Of a DNA stretch of 64,000 bases, positions 59,197 through 64,000 are shown piece by piece. The stretch lies in assembly GCF_003205835.1 (NCBI RefSeq), contig NZ_CP029773.1, forward strand, positions 1,086,501 to 1,150,500, in the 5' to 3' direction. Source of the stretch: Stenotrophomonas maltophilia (GTDB taxonomy: Bacteria > Pseudomonadota > Gammaproteobacteria > Xanthomonadales > Xanthomonadaceae). Numbering within the stretch: position 1 is the stretch's first letter; every line of letters starts with the position of its first letter. Below the pieces are notes generated by a model. The model was not told where the DNA came from, searched no databases, and saw only the letters and a program-made list of their open reading frames with translations. The translations under genes and the position numbers were made by a program.

Positions 59197-60099
59197 TCAG
59201 GCTGCCGCGCGGGCACGGGCCTGCAGGCGCAGGCGCTGGAAGTACACGTCCTCGAGGTCGGGCGCCACGGCCGCAAAGCCGTCACCGGGGTCGTTGGCGC
59301 TGTGCACGTGGATCACCGGGCGGCCACCGACCAGGCGCGTGGACAGCACCACGTAGCGCGCTTCGTGGTCGGCCAGTTCCGAAGGATCGACCTGCTTGCG
59401 CCAGACCTGGTGCTGCAGGGCGTCGATGGCCTCGGCAGGGCGGCCGGTCAGCAGTACCTGGCCCTTGTTCATGATCGCCATCGTCGGGCACAGGTCGGTC
59501 ACGTCCTCGACGATGTGGGTGGACAGGATCACCGCCACGTTTTCGCCGATCGCCGCCAGCAGGTTGAGGAAACGGTTGCGCTCTTCCGGGTCGAGGCCGG
59601 CGGTGGGTTCATCGACGATCACCAGCCGCGGGTCTCCCAGCAGCGCCTGGGCGATGCCGAAGCGCTGGCGCATGCCGCCGGAGTAGGTGCCCAGCTTGCG
59701 CTTGCGCGCGTCCCACAGGTTCACCTGCTGCAGCAGCCCATCGACCACCTCGCGGCGCTGGGCGCGCTGGGTCAGGCCCTTGAGCACCGCGAAATGTTCC
59801 AGCAGGTCCAGCGCGCTGACTTTCGGGTACACGCCGAAATCCTGCGGCAGGTAGCCCAGCCGGCGGCGCACCGCGTCCTTGTCGCGCAGCACGTCGATCG
59901 ACGCTTCGCCCGGAATGCTGAGCGTGGCCGTGCCGCTGTCGGCTTCCTGCAGGGTGGACAGCGTGCGCATCAGCGACGACTTGCCGGCGCCGTTCGGGCC
60001 GAGCAGGCCGAACATGCCGCGCGGGATGTCCAGGGTGACGTTGTTGAGGGCATGCACGCCGTTGGCGTACGTCTTGGACAGCGAATCGATCTTCAGCAT
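59197..60099 (-). CDS. ABC transporter ATP-binding protein
   Basis: The 300-residue ATPase has Walker A GPNGAGKSS, Q-loop LPQDFGVYPKV, signature YSGGMRQRFGIAQALL, Walker B LVIVDEPTAGLDPEER, and a short C-terminal accessory region. It powers the permease-M1 peptidase gene that starts 12 bases after its stop. The start MLKIDSLSKTYANG at 60099 is the conserved family N-terminus; the frame is open 21 codons further upstream but that region is not typical. Confidence 0.92.
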   Translation of the reverse strand: MLKIDSLSKTYANGVHALNNVTLDIPRGMFGLLGPNGAGKSSLMRTLSTLQEADSGTATLSIPGEASIDVLRDKDAVRRRLGYLPQDFGVYPKVSALDLLEHFAVLKGLTQRAQRREVVDGLLQQVNLWDARKRKLGTYSGGMRQRFGIAQALLGDPRLVIVDEPTAGLDPEERNRFLNLLAAIGENVAVILSTHIVEDVTDLCPTMAIMNKGQVLLTGRPAEAIDALQHQVWRKQVDPSELADHEARYVVLSTRLVGGRPVIHVHSANDPGDGFAAVAPDLEDVYFQRLRLQARARAAA

Positions 60100-60228
60100 G
60101 CGACGTACACCTTTCCATGGGCGATGTCTGCGCGTTATCCGCGCATCAGCGTCCGTGCGCATCCGCCGTTGGTCATGGGGGGAGAATCCGGCCGTCGTGC
60201 GTTGGCAGGGGCGCCGGCCCTGCGGTGC

Positions 60229-61260
60229 CTACCCGCGCAGCGACGATTCCCGCACCACCAGCTTCACCGGGATGCTCTGGCTCTCCACCGGCTGCCGGCC
60301 GATCAGTGCCAGCAGGCGCTCCACCAGCAGCTGGCCGGCCTGCTTGGTGTCCTGCTGCACCGTTGTCAGCGCCGGGGACACAGAGGCTGCCAGTGGAATG
60401 TCGTCGAACCCGGTCACCGCGACGTCCTGTGGCACCTGCAGGCCGGCCTCGCGCAGGGCCCGCATCGCGCCGATGGCGATCAGGTCGCTGGCCGCGCAGA
60501 TGGCGTCGATCGGCGCGTTGCGAGCCAGCAGGGCCTGGCAGGCTTCCTGGCCGGACGCCTCGGTGGTGATCGCATCGTGCTGCAGCGCCGGCTCCGCAGC
60601 CAGGCCGTGTTCCTGCATGGCCGCGACATGGCCGCGGTAGCGCTCCTGGAACTCGGGGTAGTGGCTGGAGGCATGACCGAGGAAGGCAATGCGGCGGCAG
60701 CCCTGCTGCAGCAGGTGGGTGGTGATGTCGTGCCCGCCCTGGAAGTTGTCACTGCCGATCGACACGCCGGGCTGGCCGGGCAGGGCGGCGCCCCAGCGCA
60801 CGAAGTGCGTGCCCTGTTCGACCAGCCGCTGCAGGCGGTCGCGCGATTCGTGGTAGTCGCCGTAGCCGAGCAGGATGATGCCATCGGCCTTGTTGCTGTC
60901 CTCGTAATCGGCCTGCCAGTCGGTGGACAACTGCTGGAACGAGACCAGCAGGTCCTGCCCGTGCAGCGCGCAGGCGCGGGTGATCGAGCCCAGCATCGAA
61001 TGGAAGAACGGGTTGATCAGCGAGTCGTCGTTGGTCGGGTCCTCGAAGAACAGCAGGGCCAGGGTGCCGGCGTTGCGCAGGCGCAGGCTGGAGGCGTTCT
61101 TGTCGACCTTGTAGTTCAGCTCGCGGGCGATGCGCAGGATGCGCTCGCGGGTCTCGGCGTTGACCATCGGGCTGCCACGGAGCGCCCGCGACACGGTCGG
61201 CTGGGAGACCCCGGCCAGGTGGGCGATGTCCAGGGAGGTGGCTTTGCCTTTGATGGTCAT
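60229..61260 (-). CDS. LacI-family transcriptional regulator
   Basis: The 343-residue LacI repressor has an N-terminal HTH, ATSLDIAHLAGVSQPTVSRAL, a hinge helix, and a periplasmic-binding-like sensor domain (ADGIILLGYGDYHESRDR; GGHDITTHLL; DAICAASDLIAIGAMRAL; VAVTGFDDIPLAA). It is the only LacI gene in the window and a candidate for the TACGTA operators of the alpha-glucan genes, though it lies 6.4 kb downstream of the amylase. The start MTIKGKATSLDIAHL at 61260 is chosen by family N-terminus. The longer open frame upstream is non-conserved. Confidence 0.9.
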   Translation of the reverse strand: MTIKGKATSLDIAHLAGVSQPTVSRALRGSPMVNAETRERILRIARELNYKVDKNASSLRLRNAGTLALLFFEDPTNDDSLINPFFHSMLGSITRACALHGQDLLVSFQQLSTDWQADYEDSNKADGIILLGYGDYHESRDRLQRLVEQGTHFVRWGAALPGQPGVSIGSDNFQGGHDITTHLLQQGCRRIAFLGHASSHYPEFQERYRGHVAAMQEHGLAAEPALQHDAITTEASGQEACQALLARNAPIDAICAASDLIAIGAMRALREAGLQVPQDVAVTGFDDIPLAASVSPALTTVQQDTKQAGQLLVERLLALIGRQPVESQSIPVKLVVRESSLRG

Positions 61261-61399
61261 GGGCACGCGGGAGGGGGCAGGGTGGAAGGTGCCTGGGCAT
61301 GATGCCATGCGGTGGCTGCTGGCCGTCCTGGCCGTCACTGCTTGTGGCCACGGTCGCGGTCGTGCGACGGTCAACACCATAGCCTGATGGAGCCAAGCG

Positions 61400-61795
61400 A
61401 TGACCTTTCGCCTGTACCCGGGTGTCCCCGACGATTTCGAGGCGCGGATCCGCATCCTTGCGCCAGAGGAGGGTGGGCGTCGCAGCCCGGCCCGGAACGG
61501 TATCCGCTGGGACTTCGCCTACGCCGATGACGCCGGGACACCCGAGCTGTTCATGATCTGGCCCGACTTCCGGCACGCTGAGGGCGACAGCTGGGCGACC
61601 GAGCTGCCGCTGCCGGTGGGAGAGTCCCTGTTGGCCGGCCTGACCGTGGTCAATGAGGTGCTGAGGGCGGGGCTGCACCGGGAGCGTATCCGGCCGGGCG
61701 TGCGCTTCCACTGCCATGAAGGGCCCAAGGTGGTGGCGGTGGGGGAGGTTACGCGGGTCACCGGCCTGCTGCTGGATCGCCCCCTGCTTCGTTGA
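61400..61795 (+). CDS. Small EF-Tu-like beta-barrel domain protein
   Basis: The 131-residue soluble protein contains [34 protein letters not shown] and [28 protein letters not shown], a pattern like the C-terminal beta-barrel of elongation factor Tu (PGxRFxxxEGxxxVGxGxV). It has no GTPase domain. Stand-alone EF-Tu-barrel proteins are known but their function is unclear. It lies between the divergent LacI gene and ssb. Confidence 0.68.
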   Translation: MTFRLYPGVPDDFEARIRILAPEEGGRRSPARNGIRWDFAYADDAGTPELFMIWPDFRHAEGDSWATELPLPVGESLLAGLTVVNEVLRAGLHRERIRPGVRFHCHEGPKVVAVGEVTRVTGLLLDRPLLR

Positions 61796-61965
61796 GGCCG
61801 GTTCCGACCCGTATCGGCCGGATTCCCGACGGGCCGGGGGCGAAGGGAATGGTAAGATGCCTCGTTCCGATATCCCCCATTCGCAACCGTGGGAGGTCCA
61901 GCGTATCGGCACCCCGTCGGGTGTGCTATCACTGGTCCAGCCCCGGACAACGGAAGAATCCATCT

Positions 61966-62541
61966 ATGGCGCGCGGCATCAACAAAGTCATCCTGGTCGG
62001 CAACCTCGGCAACGACCCGGACGTGAAGTACACCCAGAGCGGCATGGCGATCACCCGCATCAGCCTGGCCACCACCAGCGTCCGCAAGGACAAGGATGGC
62101 AACCAGCAGGAACGTACCGAATGGCACCGCGTGGTGTTCTTCGGCAAGCTCGGCGAGATCGCCGGCGAGTACCTGCGCAAGGGCAGCTCGGTCTACGTCG
62201 AAGGCAGCCTGCGCTACGACAAGTACACCGGCCAGGACGGCGTGGAGAAGTACTCCACCGACATCGTTGCCGATGAAATGCAGATGCTGGGCGGCCGTGG
62301 TGAAGGCGGCGGTGGCGGCGGTGGTGGCAACTACGGTGGCGATCGCCCGCAGCGCCAGCAGGCCCCGCGCCAGGAGTACGGCGGCGGTGGCGGCGGCCAG
62401 CGTGGCGGCCAGGGCGGTGGCTATGGCAACCAGGGCGGCAACCAGGGCGGCGGTTACGGCAACCAGGGTGGCAACCAGCGTCCGCAGCCGCAGCAGGCGC
62501 CGCCGATGGACGACTTCGCTGACGACGATATTCCGTTCTGA
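61966..62541 (+). CDS. ssb: Single-stranded DNA-binding protein
   Basis: The 191-residue SSB has the OB fold at residues 1-110 ([46 protein letters not shown]), a Gly-rich flexible linker with repeated [14 protein letters not shown] units, and the acidic tip [10 protein letters not shown] that recruits partner proteins. It coats single-stranded DNA in replication and repair. The ATG at 61966 gives the canonical MARGINKVI start. A strong hairpin terminator follows. Confidence 0.96.
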   Translation: MARGINKVILVGNLGNDPDVKYTQSGMAITRISLATTSVRKDKDGNQQERTEWHRVVFFGKLGEIAGEYLRKGSSVYVEGSLRYDKYTGQDGVEKYSTDIVADEMQMLGGRGEGGGGGGGGNYGGDRPQRQQAPRQEYGGGGGGQRGGQGGGYGNQGGNQGGGYGNQGGNQRPQPQQAPPMDDFADDDIPF

Positions 62542-62562
62542 TCGGACGCTCGCCTGCAGCAC

Positions 62563-62596
62563 AAAAGAAAGCCCCGCTCATGCGGGGCTTTTCTTT
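62563..62596. terminator. Bidirectional terminator after ssb
   Basis: AAAAGAAA-GCCCCGC-TCAT-GCGGGGC-TTTTCTTT is symmetrical, with a T-tract on each strand, 21 bases after the ssb stop. Confidence 0.92.
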
Positions 62597-62681
62597 GTCC
62601 GCGATTCCTGCGGAGTTGTGCCCCGCAGCATTGAATTTTCGTGCACCGCGACTTGCAAACAGACAATTTCCTCCCCTATGG

Positions 62682-62695
62682 TGCAATCGATTGCA
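62682..62695. promoter_or_regulatory. Perfect palindrome TGCAATCGATTGCA, candidate repressor site
   Basis: The 14-bp perfect palindrome lies about 50 bases before the sugar-isomerase-like gene, in the typical place for a LacI/GalR-type operator. It differs from the TACGTA operator of the alpha-glucan genes, so another regulator would be involved. Confidence 0.5.
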
Positions 62696-62743
62696 TTGCT
62701 GTGAATCGTTGCGTTTGATACCGGTTGGGAGGCCGGCAGGTGG

Positions 62744-63640
62744 ATGTCCATCCATTCGATCAGACCGGCTCCGGCGACGGGCCTCACGCGGCGCGATGCG
62801 TTGCGCATGGCGGTTGCTGGAGGCGTAGCTCTGGGTACTGCGGGAGCGTTGCCTGCATTCGCCGCCACCGCAGCGCTCAAGGGCAACCTGAAGCACTCCG
62901 TGGCCCGTTGGACCTTCCCGCAGCTGTCGGTTGCCCAGCTCTGCGCGACGGTGAAGGACATTGGTTTTGCCGCGATCGACCTGGTCGGTCCGGAGGACTG
63001 GCCGACGCTGAAAGCCCATGGCGTGTACAGCTCGATGTGCAACGGCGCGGAGCTCGGCCTGACCAAGGGCTTTGCCGGCCGCGAATTCCACGACCAGCTG
63101 GTGGAGCGCTACACGCAGCACATCGACCTGGTGGCTGACGCCGGCTACCGCAACCTGATCTGCTTCTCCGGTAATCGCAACGGCATGGACCCCGCCGAAG
63201 GCATGGCCAATGCCGAGGCCGGCCTCAAGCGCATCCTCGGGCATGCCGAGAAGCGCGGCGTCGTGCTGGTGATGGAGCTGCTGAACTCCAAGGTCGATCA
63301 TCGCGACTACCTGTGCGACCACTCTGCGTGGGGCGTGGAGCTGTGCCAGCGGCTGGGCTCGGACAATTTCGGTCTGCTCTACGACATCTACCACATGCAG
63401 ATCATGGAGGGCGACATCATCGCCACCATCGGCAAGCATCACGCCTGCTTCAAGCATTACCACACCGCAGGTGTGCCGGGCCGGAACGAGATCGGAGACC
63501 AGCAGGAGCTCCACTATCCGGCCATCTGTCGCGCGATCCGCGACACCGGTTTCAAGGGGTATCTGGCGCAGGAGTTCACGCCTGCAGCGCCCGATCCCGT
63601 TGCCTCATTGCGCGAGGCGATCCGCCTCTGCGACGTCTGA
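62744..63640 (+). CDS. Tat-exported hydroxypyruvate-isomerase-like TIM-barrel protein
   Basis: The 298-residue protein has a twin-arginine signal TRRDALRMAVAGGVALGTAG ending AFA, then an AP-endonuclease-2/xylose-isomerase-like TIM barrel of the Hyi type: GFAAIDLVGPEDWPTLKAHG, VLVMELLNSKVDH, LLYDIYHMQIMEGD, YHTAGVPGRNEIGD and EFTPAAPDPVASLREAI. Glu, Asp, His and Glu of these segments are the usual metal ligands. The real substrate is probably a sugar or keto-sugar rather than hydroxypyruvate. A GMC oxidoreductase gene follows by 27 bases, a pairing often seen in 3-keto-glycoside metabolism. Confidence 0.85.
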   Translation: MSIHSIRPAPATGLTRRDALRMAVAGGVALGTAGALPAFAATAALKGNLKHSVARWTFPQLSVAQLCATVKDIGFAAIDLVGPEDWPTLKAHGVYSSMCNGAELGLTKGFAGREFHDQLVERYTQHIDLVADAGYRNLICFSGNRNGMDPAEGMANAEAGLKRILGHAEKRGVVLVMELLNSKVDHRDYLCDHSAWGVELCQRLGSDNFGLLYDIYHMQIMEGDIIATIGKHHACFKHYHTAGVPGRNEIGDQQELHYPAICRAIRDTGFKGYLAQEFTPAAPDPVASLREAIRLCDV

Positions 63641-63667
63641 AACGATATCCACCCAGGTGAGAAACCC

Positions 63668-64000
63668 ATGGCAGATAATCACTACGACGCCATTGTTGTT
63701 GGCTCGGGAATCAGTGGCGGTTGGGCGGCGAAGGAGCTGACCGAAAAGGGCCTTAAGGTCCTGATGCTGGAGCGCGGGCGCAACATCGAGCACGTCAAGG
63801 ACTACGTCAATGCGATGAAGGAAGCGTGGGACTTCCCGCACCGCAACCGGCCAACGAAGGCGATGAAGGCCGAGTTCCCGGTGCTGATGCGCGACTACGG
63901 CCTCGCCGAGAACCTGGAAGGGATGTGGGCCAACGAACAGGACTCGCCCTACATCGAGACCAAGCGCTTCGACTGGTTCCGCGGCTACCACGTCGGTGGT
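63668..64000 (+). CDS. GMC-family oxidoreductase (3' end outside the window)
   Basis: The visible 111 residues begin MADNHYDAIVVGSGISGGWA, with the FAD dinucleotide-binding loop GSGISGG followed by KELTEKGLKVLMLERGR, typical of GMC flavoenzymes and of glucoside 3-dehydrogenase large subunits. The ATG at 63668 is 27 bases after the isomerase-like gene. Family members are about 550-580 residues, so most of the gene lies beyond the right edge. Confidence 0.85.
   Translation, partial: MADNHYDAIVVGSGISGGWAAKELTEKGLKVLMLERGRNIEHVKDYVNAMKEAWDFPHRNRPTKAMKAEFPVLMRDYGLAENLEGMWANEQDSPYIETKRFDWFRGYHVGG

Overview
The window is GC-rich chromosomal DNA that looks like Stenotrophomonas (S. maltophilia group, Xanthomonadaceae). 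Three things point there. The intergenic spaces carry many GTAG-headed palindromes of the SMAG/REP type. The window holds xanthomonad gene arrangements: an aspartate kinase-diaminopimelate decarboxylase fusion next to MurL/MurD2, and MurU/AmgK. It also carries many TonB-dependent receptors. I see no tRNA, rRNA, CRISPR array, prophage or plasmid genes. The only transposase-like gene is a single-domain REP-associated tyrosine transposase (RAYT).

Layout. 1-1.1 kb: 3' end of hda, then a repeat island facing murU. 1.1-4.8 kb (minus): murU-amgK (cell-wall sugar salvage), a GlsB/YeaQ membrane protein and an M20 peptidase. 4.9-8.1 kb (plus): comEA, a probable non-coding RNA with many CsrA/RsmA-type CAGGA hairpins, two L,D-transpeptidase-family genes and a HutD-family gene. 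8.1-8.4 kb: SMAG elements and a 21-bp minisatellite. 8.4-20 kb (minus): an iron-acquisition block. It contains a PepSY protein, DUF2271, DUF4198, ApbE and a membrane flavoreductase behind a Fur-like box, a FepA-like receptor, and a PiuA/Fiu-like receptor with its PKHD hydroxylase. Each receptor is preceded by a small one-helix protein and a Fur-like box. 20-27.2 kb (minus): Rieske protein, GNAT, the RAYT on the plus strand among its own palindromes, and the SUF operon (Rrf2 regulator, sufB, sufC, sufD, sufS).

27.4-32.9 kb: SET-domain protein, small lipoprotein and envelope genes, an HU protein with a lysine/alanine-rich tail, OsmC, and two tandem PhzF paralogs. 33-38.4 kb (plus): lysine/DAP and D-glutamate supply for peptidoglycan (AK-DapDC fusion, murL, murD2). 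38.4-41.1 kb: SMI1/KNR4 protein and a dienelactone-hydrolase-like protein divergent from a palindromic leader, then ispB. 41.3-53.8 kb: an alpha-glucan utilisation cluster. It has a cytoplasmic GH13 alpha-glucosidase, a TonB-dependent receptor, a GH97 alpha-glucosidase, a six-hairpin glycosidase, a sugar MFS transporter and an exported GH13 amylase. Three near-identical TGAATACGTATGCA operators tie it together, and a LacI-family repressor at 60.2-61.3 kb is a candidate regulator. 53.9-64 kb: SseB-like protein, GNAT and small genes, an ABC transporter whose permease is fused to an M1 peptidase, the LacI regulator, an EF-Tu-like barrel protein, ssb, and the start of a Tat-exported sugar-isomerase-like/GMC oxidoreductase operon that runs off the right edge.

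Most unusual signals: the CAGGA-rich hairpin RNA at about 5.29-5.56 kb; the pair of variable-stem/conserved-loop inverted repeats at 0.69-1.09 kb; a RAYT whose coding sequence ends inside its own palindrome; and repeated use of the TAG in SMAG GTAG as a stop codon.
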